Counted from the first letter of the stretch, positions 10,504-22,783 are shown. The stretch: DNA of 64,000 nt from Leptodactylus fallax (GCA_947044405.1 CAMRHE010000330.1:1612001-1676000), one strand, 5' to 3'. The notes: a model not told the origin generated them from the letters alone. Program-made: numbers and translations.

Positions 10504-11250
10504 TCAATGGTCACTAACTTTTCAGACAACTTAGTCTCATTTCATACAGCATGCTATTCTGGACCAATATGTAATGCACTTTAATTAAAAATGTGGCTGC
10601 TTTCTGCCTGAAAAACCTCTATAAAGTTCCATCTAATTTACTGTTTTGTTACTAAGGAAGTTCATTCCTAGATACAGTTCATTCTATCTTGCTTATCTCA
10701 GTGAGTGTAGAAGGTGGCCCTTTTTTCACTTCACACAGCGAATGGAGTGGGGAGGGGTTGATTCTCCTCACAGCCTTCACAGACACGTCTGCAAACTGTT
10801 GCTGTGTGCAAAAGACTGAGGATCCTGAAAATCTCACAACTTACAATGTAAGAAAAGTCTTCTATGTATTTGTATCTACTTCTGGCTGCTTGTGAGGTTA
10901 CAGATGAGATATTATTCACAGACAACAAACAACTTTACTGACTGTGCTCACAGATTGTTTTTTTTTTTCTTCTGTTTTATCTGCTTGGTTGCACATATTT
11001 GCCCTGTATTTACAGTCCAGTGTTTCTGGATCTCCTATATTATGGTCATTTGGTTTTTTTTCCAGTATTTCTTTGCACTTGTATAGTTACTTTTATAAAC
11101 AATGGATGGAGAAGGGGAGAGGGGCAGCCTGCTCCTTATTGTATACACCAACAGCCTCAGACAGACATGTAAACTGTGTTTCAGACATAATTTGATTATT
11201 AGCAGCAGAAAAACAAATAATACAAGATGTATGAAGGCTTATACAGTCAT
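10504..11250. repeat. Dispersed repeat, copy 1 of a direct pair
   Basis: Begins CAATGGTCACTAACTTTTCA and ends near GTATGAAGGCTTATACAG. It is colinear with 11690-12384 at visibly diverged identity, in the same orientation, about 1.19 kb apart. No termini of a known class are evident. Both copies lack long open frames. The family is unrecognised. Confidence 0.7.
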
Positions 11251-11346
11251 AGAACAGACTGCCCTTTAAAAAACAATTTGGATATGTATTTGCCTTGTAG
11301 TTCTGAGATCCCCCAACTTCTTTATTCCCTCTCTCTCCCCCCATTG

Positions 11347-11348
11347 TC

Positions 11349-11389
<41 letters not shown>

Positions 11390-11392
11390 ATA
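11347..11392. repeat. (TATC)n microsatellite
   Basis: About 11 uninterrupted TATC units between the two dispersed-repeat copies. Confidence 0.95.
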
Positions 11393-11689
11393 AAGATTCT
11401 AACATTACATCATTTGCTCCCTTTTTACATTTATTTTTGTACTGATATTTTAGATAGATTGCTAGATAGATATTGTCTATAGTTGTCTGCAATATACAAT
11501 AAAAAAAATTGTGAAAAAATGTATGTTTTTTTTTCTGTAGCAAAGCTGCACTTCAGCCATTACTTGAGCCCTCACCCTATACTTTATCATATGAATTATA
11601 GGTCAGATAGGGCACCAAGCATGTGGATATAAGCAGCCCATCTGAACATTGCCAATATGAATCAATCAAACCATAGCCTCTTATAGCAT

Positions 11690-12384
11690 TAAATGGTTAC
11701 TAACGTTTCAGACAACTTAGTCTCATTTCATAGAGCATGTGATTCTGGACCAAAATGTAATTGACTTTAGTTAAAAATGTGGTTGCTTTCTGCCTGAAAA
11801 ACTTCACTAAAGTTCCTGCCACTAGGTGTCTCCCTTTTAGCTAATTTGCACTTCATTCCCTGTTATTAAGGACATTTTTTTTCTCCATAGATGCAACATT
11901 CACAGAGAGCGAAGGGGGAAGTTCTTTTCTTTCTTCACACAGTGAATTCCGGACTGAACATTCTGCATATCTAACAGCATGCAATATAAGAAAAACCTTC
12001 TATGTACTTGTATCTACTTCTGGATGCTTGTGTGATTACAGATAGGATATTATTCACAGACAGCAAGCAGACTATCTTCATAGATTACGCTTTTACTTTG
12101 TTATGCCTTTATATATTTGTCATATATTTGCAGTTCAATGTTCCTGGATCTCCTATATGATGGTCTATTCTCAGCTATTTGTTTGCTATTTTATAATTAC
12201 TTCTGACAGAATTACATGAACACAAATCAAACTAGTTATAATAAAAAGGGGAGGAGCAAACTGCTCCATATTCTACACATCTCCTGCCTCAGAGACAAAT
12301 GTAAAATGTGCTGCAGCCATAATGTGCTTATTAGCTCAGAAAAACTGATAAGACACCATGTATGAAGGCTTATGCAGCAAGACT
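11690..12384. repeat. Dispersed repeat, copy 2 of a direct pair
   Basis: Colinear with 10504-11250. Shared blocks include CAGACAACTTAGTCTCATTT, GCTTTCTGCCTGAAAAAC and GTATGAAGGCTTATGCAG. There are many substitutions and small indels, so the duplication or the two insertions are old. Confidence 0.7.
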
Positions 12385-13611
12385 CTGCAGATGTTTCAAC
12401 TTTTCATGAATACTCAGGTACCTTTTAAATGTGGTGATATACGAATAGGCAAGCCTATTATATATTAACCATAAATCTGACACAGTCAGTTTTTTAATAC
12501 AGACACAATAATTTGTAAAATATGTCCCTATATATTGAGACCTTAACTGGTAGTAGCAACTTTTTAAGTACTGTATGTGAGATGCATCACATTTCTTCAT
12601 GTTTTTGCTGACTGTTTCAGAAGCAGACTACCCAAATATTTTTCCTACTAATATGACAAAGCAGAAAACTATTGTAATTTGCAACAGCTGCTGCTTGTTA
12701 TATATAGTAGCGGGACATTCATCAGTTGTACATGGAGTGAACCATTTTGAAGAACCAAGGCTGGCTGTTTGGCATTCGGCAGACGTTTTGGGAGAATGGC
12801 GTGCTCTGTGAAGGCACACCCCTATTAATGTAGCTCTGCCCTTTGTGGCGTAATACACTCCCTTTTTGTGTTTGTGGAAAGGTCAAGCAATGTGCTAGCC
12901 ATACCCCTTTCCCAGGATGTGATGATGCATAAAGTACCTGCATCACATGTAAAATAGATGTGGAAGCATCTCGGAGATTTGCCCACTCTTCCACCATCAT
13001 TTTGGGAGCCTGCTGGACGTTTCAGGAGAGTTGGAATTTATGACCTTTAATCCATCTCTAATTTCATTAGTACAAACCAAATGAATAACAAGGAAAAAAA
13101 TTAACTATAGCCACAAATCATTTAGGCAATTGAGTTACAGTATACTGCAGGAGATAGTTTCTGGCCGCACTGCCCCAACACACACAGCAGACTCCAGATC
13201 TCTCTGCCACTGCCCTACTCTACTTCTGTCTCAAGGACCTTCCAGGAGACCATGTGATCTCTTAGGTCCTGCTGCATGTACCTTATGCCAGAACATAACA
13301 TAACAGAAGTTGGACACTAGGTGGAAGCTTAGCTATGGCATAGCAACTACGTACATTGACCACCTGCAAAATGACCACATTATAGTAACACTTACATATG
13401 AGAGAGCATTAAAACAGAAATTTGCTGCAATTTTAAAGGCACAATGTAATAATTTTAGCAAAGCCCAGTAAGTGGAGGGATAGGTCCTCCACCACCTTTT
13501 ACTGCTATTTGTTTGCTTTGTGTTCACTTGGACCCTGGATCAATACTGAGTTTGCTGGCATACTTTTTTGTTTTTGCCATAGTGCTACTAATTCTTGCTT
13601 GGAGTATTGAT
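12385..13611. other. No gene recognised
   Basis: Mostly unique-looking. A moderately GC-rich part (12715-13030) may be an old repeat, but I find no ends. The overlapping short open frames on both strands show no protein signature. Confidence 0.4.
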
Positions 13612-13652
13612 ACATAGATAGATAGATAGATAGATAGATATGACATGCATGG

Positions 13653-13701
<49 letters not shown>
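13612..13701. repeat. (GATA)n microsatellite, interrupted
   Basis: Two GATA runs (13612-13640 and 13653-13701) separated by TGACATGCATGG. The 86-codon minus-strand frame across it (runs of LSIY) is a repeat artefact. Confidence 0.95.
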
Positions 13702-13999
13702 TAGTTTGTTTACACTTTTGAGCTTTAGATTCAGCTTTGCAAAGCATGAACATACTCGAAAACATGTACTATGATTTCTCCTGCTTGCATTAGCAGTTGT
13801 TACAGCGGTCCGAATTCTCGAGACAACAGACTGCCCTCTAGTGTCAACATAATGTTATATCATACACAATACATCCCTATCTGAATTCAAACCATTTTTC
13901 TACAGGTCACTTTGGGTTAATTGCTATCCGACATTTCTGGTCAACTTAGTATAAGTTTAACTTTTATATTAAACTGTTTTTTTTTCCTTTAGAATTGAT

Positions 14000-14580
14000 A
14001 CAGTTAAGCATAAACCGTGATGTAAATCTGATACCGACTTTCTAAAAAATATTATATTATGTTCATATCATGCAAATAGCAGCCGGAGTTGCCTGTAGAA
14101 GAGGTTCAGGTAGTGAATGGCGGCTGATTTTTATCATCTGACATTCTAAATAAATGCATGAGATTTAAATCTGGCATTCCGTCATAATGACCTATTCAAG
14201 TGCCGGCTCTGATGTAGTTTTTCAATCAGAAGTCAATTTGATTCCACAGACCTGCAGCAGGCATGTGAGGACAGAATTTTATTACCTGAAGTGATTATTT
14301 GTTATGTTTCCTTCTTTTTAATAATCTGTCGCTTCATTTCCCGAGAATCCTGTTTTGCAGGAGACGATTATTAGGCTACATAGTAACCAGGGAGTGAAGG
14401 AGACAAGACTGTTTAGAAGTCACCTCCAGACTGACCCTCATTTCATTCTAATGATAATTTGATCTGATAAGAGATTATACTGTTACAATGTAACAGCTAA
14501 CCTGGTGCTGGTGTTCAGAAGGCTGTAGCTGTAATTCAGTCTAAATACATTGACAACGAGAGGAGCCTTGTCAATCAATG
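14000..14580. promoter_or_regulatory. Candidate conserved non-coding block 2
   Basis: The most enhancer-like stretch in the window. It is about 580 bp, not repetitive, without coding potential, and has clustered developmental-factor-type cores: an octamer-like ATGCAAAT near 14070, TAATGA and TCTAATGATAATTTGATC near 14445-14463, GATAAGAGATTA, and CAATCAATGACAT (PBX/HOX-like) near 14573. Evidence is compositional only. An alignment would decide. Confidence 0.3.
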
Positions 14581-15297
14581 ACATATGATACATTTCCTTT
14601 TGCTGACCCTCTGTCCAAAATAATGGAAAAAAAAATAAAATGATACTCTGTTTGGAAATTTTGGAAACAGAAATGGAAACAAATTTTCTGATATATCTAC
14701 CTTCACAATAAGCTCCACAAATGCTGCAAATGTCAAAACGTTCCTTATTTTGTGACTATTCTTTATTTACTGTATAGAGTTCCTATTCTGATCTCTCTTT
14801 CCCTATGGCTACAGAATATACATATAAGTTCTTCTTGATGAAAAAAAGAAGTTTCCTATAGATCAATGCCTAGTTTTCTAAGAAACCAAGAGACATTGTC
14901 TGGGTTTGTAGTCCAGACAGAATATGAATAGGGGTTATCGCATTAACAATTTTTTTGGTGGTCCATTTGTATTAACTGTCAAAAAATATACCATGTCCTA
15001 TTTTTACCCATTTCCACGGATCCCTTAATAGACCCAAATCTTTGAGGGATCTGTGAAAACAGCTACCCATTGGATGCAAAACAGATGTGAAAAATATCCC
15101 TTTATCTCGGCTGTTTTGTACCTTTGTCATGTGAATATAGGCTTATCACCTATCCTGTGGATGTGTAATATGTTGTGATTAAACTAGTAGTGCAATTCCC
15201 TTACTTCGCGGGTTGTGATGGTCCTGGCAGTAGATCTCCCATTGATTAGTATGTGAAGACACATCATAATTACGTAATTTGTTGGAAATACCAGTTT
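14581..15297. other. No gene recognised
   Basis: Unique-looking sequence, no repeat boundaries found. Confidence 0.4.
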
Positions 15298-15656
15298 AAG
15301 GCTAAGGCTCCACATAGCGTCCCACAGCAAAAAATCGCTGTGGGAAAAACTGTCAACGCATCACAGTTTTTCCCACAACATTTTTCACAGAAAGTTCGCA
15401 GAGATTTCCTCTGCAAACTATCTGCTTCAATTATACCTATAGGGAAACTGCCGGCATTTCCGTAGGTATAATTGACATTTCCGTGACGGTTTTGGAAATC
15501 GCAGCATGTCCACAGCACGTATTTTCCTGCACTGTGGGGAAGGGATTCGCTAGAATCCCATCCACTACACAGTGACTGTCTAATGCCGCGTTTTTTCCCA
15601 CAGCGTTAAGCCATGGACAAACCGCGATGCTTACGCCACATGGGGCATGGCCTAAA
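15298..15656. mobile_element. CTAAGG-type foldback element, copy b
   Basis: One of the best-preserved copies. It starts AAGGCTAAGGCTCCACATAG and ends CACATGGGGCATGGCCT. The paired arms carry TATACCTATAGGGAAACTGC and CCGTAGGTATAATTGACA around the centre. GTTTTGGAAATCGCAGCATG and GGGATTCGCTAGAATCCCAT are family signatures. The open frames on both strands are products of the hairpin symmetry. Confidence 0.75.
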
Positions 15657-16419
15657 AAGGTCTTTAACTGGTGCACATGCCATATAGACCAACAAAATTG
15701 CAGTTAGTAGAAATCAATTATGGCAAATTTACATTTTTTTATATGAGTTGTGACAATATTTCCACACATTTTTATTTTTTCAATTACTATCACAACTTGT
15801 AGATATTTTTCAGTTTTTATATTATAATATAACATATAAAAGTATTAAAAGAAAAAAAAATAATATCCAGGCCAGCATATTTCTGTTTAATGTCAGCAGT
15901 ACACAGATGAAATTATCTGCACAATGTAAAAATCAGGTTGTAGAGGTTAACCCCAATGGAAACTTCATGCAAACTTCAAGAAACCTTTAGCAATGACCTG
16001 ATCCTTTCTGTTGCTTATAGAAAATGAAAGAAGAGGATCCTCACTGTGACAATGGCATTAGCGGCATATAGGGAGTCTAAAGGCAGCAGACTTCTAGCCA
16101 ACAATAAGACATCTATCATGTAGCACTGCCTTTAGATGTGTCAGGCTTTAGGTTTGAGCTAAGAGAAATACACATTGACTGAAAGCATCAAGAACATACC
16201 TGACCTATACCAGGGGATCCCAGGGAAACCAATACTGTAGTTTAAAGGTATTTTCAGAAATTTAGGGAATTCACTTACGGATTAGTCATATTCTTACATT
16301 ATTCCATACTCTGGTGTAGTATAAACGAAAAGGATGATATGAACTCTGTGCCCTTATAACCTAAGTCAACCTCAATGTCCCATATATGGGCTCCAACTCC
16401 AACTTCATATAATACTAAT
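15657..16419. other. No gene recognised
   Basis: AT-rich unique-looking DNA with no coding or repeat signature. Confidence 0.4.
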
Positions 16420-17212
16420 ACACAGTAATAATATACTTACTGTACTGCTATTCTTCTCCACTAGGAAGATATATGTGAACAACCAACCAACTGCTTACAG
16501 GTAATGCCCAGGCTTCTCTATCAGATCTTCAATTTACTACATTAAATCATCCAACAGGCACACAATAATGGGGAAGCCAGTTGAAGAATGACAGAACCCA
16601 TGGCATGTGAAAAGTCTTCTAAGCGACCTCCCAGCAATCTATTTATTTTATAGTAACAGGCCTTGCAGTTTAAAACTAGGTTTCATCCAATGGGAATGGT
16701 GCTTTCATGGCATTGCTTCCAATCAGAATTACCATAATATATGATGCATGCATACATTAAATGAATAGTCTCAAGTGCAAAGCATCAGGTCTGACAAATA
16801 AGCATATTTGATGCAGTGTGCAGAGGGGAGAGATGTGCAAAAGAATATCTGGAATCTATTATAAAGTGATCAGTAAAAGAAGTTCAATTATGTTTAAGTA
16901 ATGGGTATAATCTAACCATGCAGTCATACTATAATGTGTTCTACTAATTCCAACATACATTTAGTGGGTCTAAGAACAAAGTATAACTGTAGGATCAGAC
17001 TACACAAAGATTGTTTGTAGTCTGTAACCATGGTGACATAGGTTTGAATAGAAGCTATAGATACAAAGTGGCACACTATTTAAAATCAAGATTATTTGCA
17101 GGGAGTTCCTATTTTTCAAACTTCAGATTAATTGGTACAATTAAAAAATAATAGTGATGGTAGATATTGTATAACCTATAAGATAAATAGTATTTAGTGC
17201 AGGCAGTTTCAA
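16420..17212. repeat. 0.8-kb direct duplication, copy 1
   Basis: Matches 20889-21693 in the same orientation, offset 4469 bp, with sharp ends on both sides. The first 460 bp differ by only about two substitutions. The last 330 bp differ by about twenty plus an 11-bp and a 1-bp indel. No inverted termini, LTR-like TG...CA ends or target duplication are apparent, so it may be a segmental duplication or two copies of one mobile element. Confidence 0.85.
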
Positions 17213-17291
17213 TCTCAATTATCCAACATGTATGGGACAGAGAATGCAAGACTTTCTTTAATAATGGGAAATACAAATAAAATGAGAGTCA

Positions 17292-17912
17292 TTAACCACT
17301 TAATGCTCAGCGCCGTGCTATTACATCGCGCCGAGCGTATAGCTAACGCTCAGTGCTGTAATAGCACAACGCTTTATTGCCGCAGGCACATAAACTGTGC
17401 CTGCAGCATTACTTCCGGCACTCAGCTATGTTACACAGCTGAGGGCCAGAACCAGCCGCTGGAGTTGGAAGATCCTCCTGACTTCCTATGCATAGCTCCA
17501 ATAGGAACTACTGTGCGATGTTCTGCAGTACAATGCACAGGGGAAAAAATAAACAAACATGTTAGGTCTGCCCATGTGCGTGGTCTTGCCATAATCATAA
17601 AGACCCCCCGGACAAAGCTGCCATGTCATTTTTAATGCAGAGTGAATGCCGTAAAAACAAAATGCAAAAAAATATGATAGAATTGTGGGTTATTTCACAC
17701 GGATCCCCAAAAACCATAACTAAAATCTAATTAAAACATTATATGTACCTCAAAATGGTGGCAAATAGAATCCAATGCGTCATGCAAAGATTAAACCCTC
17801 ACTTAGCTATGTGGACAAAAAAATAAAAAAGTTATGAATTTTGGAACAAGGGGAGGGAAAATATGAAAAAAGTCGGCAAGCATTAACATACAAACTACCC
17901 TTAAGGGGTAAA
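17292..17912. mobile_element. TTAACC-type non-autonomous element, copy b
   Basis: The left end is TTAACCACTTAATGCTCAGC and the right end is ACCCTTAAGGGGTAA. The interior contains the family strings GAATGCCGTAAAAACAAAAT and ATAAAAAAGTTATGAATTTT. It includes a GC-rich inverted part near 17310-17400. The 135-codon plus-strand frame is incidental. Confidence 0.65.
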
Positions 17913-18032
17913 TTACCCAGATCACACCCAAGGTGTCTGTAACTCTCCCCACTGCTAATCCAACATGTCACGCTTCTGACACTAAAAATGCCAAACTCAT
18001 GGGCATTGGGGTTTTGTCTAAAACTAGATTAA

Positions 18033-18405
18033 AGAGGTTGTTTAGTTCTTTGGCATTGATGACCTATCCTCAGGATAGTTCCCCAATAAATGATTAATGG
18101 GAGTGCAGCATCCAGGACCCCGGCTGATCAGTGGATTGAATTGGCCTCTTCACTTGTTACAGTGATTGTTTCATAGCGACCATGCAACATAGTTACAGCC
18201 TTGTCCTATTAACTTCAATGGCATAAGGCTGCAATTACATTGCACAGCTGCTGTAAATCAGACAGTGGTGAAGGGGTCAGGAAATGTCACGGCCCCTTCA
18301 AAAGGCTGATTTGCAGGGGTTCCGGGTGTCAGACCCCCACTGATCTTTTATTGATAAGCTATCCTGAGGATAGGTCAGTCATAAAAAACTAACTGGACAA
18401 CTCCT
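18033..18405. mobile_element. T2-like foldback element (AGAGGTTGTTTAG)
   Basis: TTAA at 18029-18032 and 18406-18409 flank AGAGGTTGTTTAG and its partner CTGGACAACTCCT. The interior arms pair ATGACCTATCCTCAGGATAG with CTATCCTGAGGATAGGTCA. It encodes nothing. It is the same family as 45642-46053. Confidence 0.8.
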
Positions 18406-18409
18406 TTAA

Positions 18410-19289
18410 GAGACCATTGGGGATCATGATGACTGGACAGTGTCCACTCCAAATTGAATAAATATATTTACCTGCAACACATTGAAACCAAATTCAGTTC
18501 ATTACAAAAATCAGAGCTCCATGGGAAGGAAAATAGAAGCGAAAATGTAACTCTGGACAAGCAGAATCCTTTATTTCGGTGGATATTCATCTCCCTTTCA
18601 TCATAGTTTTCAAGTGCACAATGAATTTGTTACTGTTTTATTTTATGTACTGTACTTAACTTTAACTGCAGGTTAAGAAATTACTGGTTTCCTAGGCACA
18701 ATTCAATGTAGAGGGATAAATTACATAGAGATATTTGAGTGCCTTATAAAATGTTATTTTTCTGTCAAGATTCATTCCTATATAGACAGTTTCAAGTAAA
18801 TGACTTGGTAAGTGATAGCATAAAATAAATATTTGGCTAGATGCGCTACAAATGTATCTTCCTGCAAGGTTTCCTATAAGGGATGAGACCTGCTGACAGC
18901 TGCATGGGTGCAACTGTGTTAGGGCAATAAATCAGCCATAATAGTTTTCATTATATGGACTGGTTCACATTGGCAGCTGTTGCTGCGAAAGTGCTTCGGT
19001 GATGCAGCTGACTGCATCTTTCTAGAAATAAAAAGTAAAATCACAGCAAAGAGAATTTGTGTCCCCATGATGGGAATTGCATGGAACAGCAATTTTTTTC
19101 TGCCATTTTGTCATGTTAATGACGGAGAACAAACTTGATGAAAAAGTAAGCAAATATATAATATACAGACAGAAAAATACAGCAGACTCGTAACCATATT
19201 ATGGATAATAACAAAACATTCGCATACGTAACTGATGCCAAAATGAAAGAAATTCCTTATTGTTATAACGATATAACATTTTTCTTTAC
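18410..19289. other. No gene recognised
   Basis: AT-rich unique-looking sequence. No coding or repeat boundary seen. Confidence 0.4.
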
Positions 19290-19506
19290 TTAAAGGGATT
19301 TTCCCATAAACATAACCATAATTAAATTAGTAGAGAATTAAAATATAAATAATTTAAAATTTCTCAGAGTTTTGAAAATTTTCTTTGACCATCTTAGTGG
19401 TGACATCTGTTGTCTTGATGAATTGCCAATGGATACGACCATGAAAGCAGAAATCCAGCTATAATTTCCTTATTGTGGCCAGGTTATCTTCTCATACATG
19501 TAGTGT

Positions 19507-20303
19507 CAGTAAAGAGAGGAAAAAGGGATGGCATGTCATGTATTTACTGCATGCAAAATACTCTTTATTCCAGGTAATCACATCATATATGACTCTTGAG
19601 TATGTCCAACAGTATTAATGCAATGTTTCGGGTGACCCCTTTGTACGGTACCCCCCTCCCCTGTGTCCCCCCCCTTCCCCCTTCCTTTCCTCTCCCTCCT
19701 CTTTTGTTCCCCCCTCCTCCCTTCTCCAAACCTGTTTGCACTACTGACCTTCCCCTTTTTACATTTGTAGATTCTCTGCCCATGTGAACATCACATTATC
19801 TCCTTTTTACTACTATTGTTCAATCTTCTATGGTATACACCATGCTTTTTGCATTGTTATATATTTCTTATATATTTATATTATATATATTTGTAATAAA
19901 TTTCTATATATTTAGATATATTATCTTTGGTTGATAATGTGTAGCTAGGATGTATATTGATAACTCACATTTGCATGTTTATGCTGTAGTCCTACACACC
20001 TTGCAGTTAGAGGATATGTTGCACTGGCATTGATTTTTATGCTATGGTCTTAGACTATACTTTATATATTGAGACCCGTGTTCCACATGTACTGTTTTTC
20101 TATACTATGTCACTATATTTGTATTTCTAACACTTAGATTTATGTTATTGTATTGCTCCAACCTGATGAAGGGGTTACCCGAAACATTGCAACAATACTG
20201 TTGGACATACTCAAGTGTTATTTAGGATGTCATTACCTGGAATAAAGATTATTTTGCATGCAGAAAATACGTGGAGTGCCGTCCCAATTTCCTCTCTTTA
20301 CTG
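19507..20303. mobile_element. Inverted-arm element with hammerhead-like motif (Penelope-like?)
   Basis: Ends CAGTAAAGAGAGG (19507) and CCTCTCTTTACTG (20291-20303) open roughly 130-bp inverted arms. Both arms contain CCTGGAATAAAG, TGTTGGACATACTCAAG and CCCGAAACATTGCA in mirror orientation. The right arm has CTGATGA next to a short GGG/CCC stem and GAAAC, as in hammerhead ribozymes reported in Penelope-like elements. The 0.5-kb core has a pyrimidine tract and AT-rich DNA but no reverse transcriptase. The superfamily is an inference. Confidence 0.5.
19646..19735. repeat. Homopyrimidine tract
   Basis: About 90 bp almost entirely C and T on the plus strand, with runs of six to seven C, inside the inverted-arm element. 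Confidence 0.8.
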
Positions 20304-20575
20304 AAGCTACTTGGGGTATTGGTCAGTCCCCATGATGATCGTGTACCTCCCTGTGAAGTACCAGCTGAGTGCTGCCCTCCTTTTGGCTGGGTTTCTGACA
20401 AACGCAAGACCATAGTAAGTTCCTGCATTCATGGTTGTATTTGCTGACAACCGATCAAGACAAAAGATGACACCAATAAGACAGAAAAAATCTTTAAAAT
20501 CGAAAAATGTTTATATAGTTGCAAAAATGCAATAATTTTCATTGTCTTTAGTACTGAAAATGGGAAATAAACTTG

Positions 20576-20888
20576 CTCGCTGTTGTCGGTCTAAAGGGTT
20601 TTTTGCATGTCCTAGAAGCAATCTTGGTTAATATTATGCTGATCTCCTACATTTTAGGTTGGTGAAAAGCTGAGGCAGAGGACTTAGCCTTAAACAAAGA
20701 TACCTCGACTATAGAAAAGCAAAAAAAACTCTCTACATTATATGAACCATACAACAAAAACCACCAGGAACATAATTATATTAAAAATAAATATTTATTA
20801 ATAATATAAGTAAATGTTAGTACATAAAGACAATAAAACAGCACAAAAAGACACAAACTGTGGAGAAGGGTATATAATATAACCAACC
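20576..20888. other. AT-rich, no gene recognised
   Basis: Contains AAATAAATATTTATTAATA, which resembles the polyadenylation-rich 3' end of some retroelement on the minus strand. No terminal structure could be fixed. Confidence 0.3.
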
Positions 20889-21693
20889 ACACAGTAATAA
20901 TATACTTACTGTACTGCTATTCTCCTCCACTAGGAAGATATATGTGAACAACCAACCAACTGCTTACAGGTAATGCCCAGGCTTCTCTATCAGATCTTCA
21001 ATTTACTACATTAAATCATCCAACAGGCACACAATAATGGGGAAGCCAGTTGAAGAATGACAGAACCCATGGCATGTGAAAAGTCTTCTAAGCGACCTCC
21101 CAGCAATCTATTTATTTTATAGTAACAGGCCTTGCAGTTTAAAACTAGGTTTCATCCAATGGGAATGGTGCTTTCATGGCATTGCTTCCAATCAGAATTA
21201 CCATAATATATGATGCATGCATACATTAAATGAATAGTCTCAAGTGCAAAGCATCAGGTCTGACAAATAAGCATATTTGATGCTGTGTGCAGAGGGGAGA
21301 GATGTGCAAAAGAATATCTGGAATCTATTATAAAGTGATCAGTAAAAGAAGTACCAAAGAAGTTCAATTATGTTTGAGTAATGTGTGTAATCTAACCCTG
21401 CAGTCATACTATGCTGTGTTCTACTACTAACCAACATACATTTAGTGGGTCTAAGAACAAAGTATAACTGTAGGATCAGACTACACAAAGATTGTTTGTA
21501 CTCTGTAGCCATGGTGACATAGGTCTGAATAGAAGCCGTAGATACAAAGTGGCACACTATTTAAAATCAAGATTATTTGCAGGGAGTTTCTATTTTTCAA
21601 ACTTCAGATTAATTGGTACAATTAAAAAATAATAGTGACGGTTATTAAAGTATAACCTATAAAATAAATAGCATTTAGTGCAAGCAGTTTCAA
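20889..21693. repeat. 0.8-kb direct duplication, copy 2
   Basis: Partner of 16420-17212. Relative to copy 1 it has an 11-bp insertion near 21350 and about twenty substitutions that cluster in its last third. The flanking sequences differ from those of copy 1 immediately outside both ends. Confidence 0.85.
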
Positions 21694-22783
21694 GATGAGA
21701 TACAAGACAAGTGAAAGCAGAAAAATATTGGGTTATGCTACAATATACAGGAAATATGTAAAATGCAGAGCTATGCAAAACAATACCAGTTATAACATGC
21801 TTGCAAATTCTGTATATAATGTGGGCAAGTGTATACTACACCTCTTGATGCAGATATTATATAATCATATGGATCTCATTGTAAGTGTGGAATAAAATAG
21901 CACCGTACATCAATATACACCAGAAATATACACAGCTATACATAGATAAATAAATATAAAATCCACAATAACATTCACAAAGACTAGATAATGCCAGTTA
22001 ATAAACATGTAGGAATAAGTTAAATCCAGTATGGAAAAATATCAAACTCATCCATACAAACCACCTACTATTAGAGTTCAACTACACCAAAAATAGTATG
22101 GTTAAGAGGTGGAATAAACTTACCCAAAGACATAATGGAGTATGTGAGCTAAACCCCCAGCTGGCACCCCAAGGACAGGGTGTAGCCATAGGGATGGAGG
22201 ATAGCAACTGCAGACAGAGTAATGAGGGAGGCTCCTGCTGCAGCAAGATACTAGATTAATGGGAAGGAGGAAAAAAATCTAGAAAACATCAACATAGCCA
22301 AAATAGGTTCAACGAAATTTGAAGATTAAGGAGTTAACTACTTGCGCTTACATTATATGAGTGTTTCATCTAAGAAAATAGAGAAAGAGTGAGACTGATG
22401 GGAAAGTAGCATCAAATCCTTTTTTTCTCACAGCCCAACTGCAGCAATAAGGTGAAGCTTATAAACACCTTACATTGCTCCCAGGTCAATGTATTCTCCA
22501 TCTAAGAAGTGAGAACTAGATACAATGTAGTGTAGTTTGGCCATCGACTGGGCTATCAGTTATGAATACCCAAAAAAGACAGCATAAAGGCACCTGGTGT
22601 ACTGATGCCCAATGCTTTTTGAAGACTGTAGATACTATAGAGACTATAAATATTAACCTAAAGAATGTGGAAGTTCAACCTATGTTCAAGAGGGAAAGCT
22701 GATTTACAAATACAGGAATGAAAAGAGTTGTGTTTACTAATCTGTTGGAGTTACATTACTGTTGTGGACTGTTACCTTTGATA
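21694..22783. other. No gene recognised
   Basis: AT-rich DNA with several TATACA-type stretches. It could belong to an old retroelement that also includes 20576-20888, but I see no protein signature and no long terminal repeats. Confidence 0.35.

Larger units (their letters stand above)
19294..20575. mobile_element. T2-like foldback element interrupted by a second element
   Basis: The left end TTAA (19290-19293) then AGGGATTTTCCCATAAAC is related to 48772 and 3595. The right arm resumes after 20303 with GACCATAGTAAGTTCCTGCA and an inverted copy of the CATGAATG/AACCAATCAAGAC-like arm. The right terminus near 20575 is eroded (GAAAATGGGAAATAAAC). The split is explained by the insertion at 19507-20303. 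Confidence 0.55.

Noticed and set aside
13505..13765. 86-codon frame with LSIY repeats
   Set aside because: Translation of the GATA microsatellite.
17228..17635. 135-codon plus-strand frame
   Set aside because: It lies across a TTAACC-type non-coding element, and the Cys-rich appearance has no domain match I recognise.
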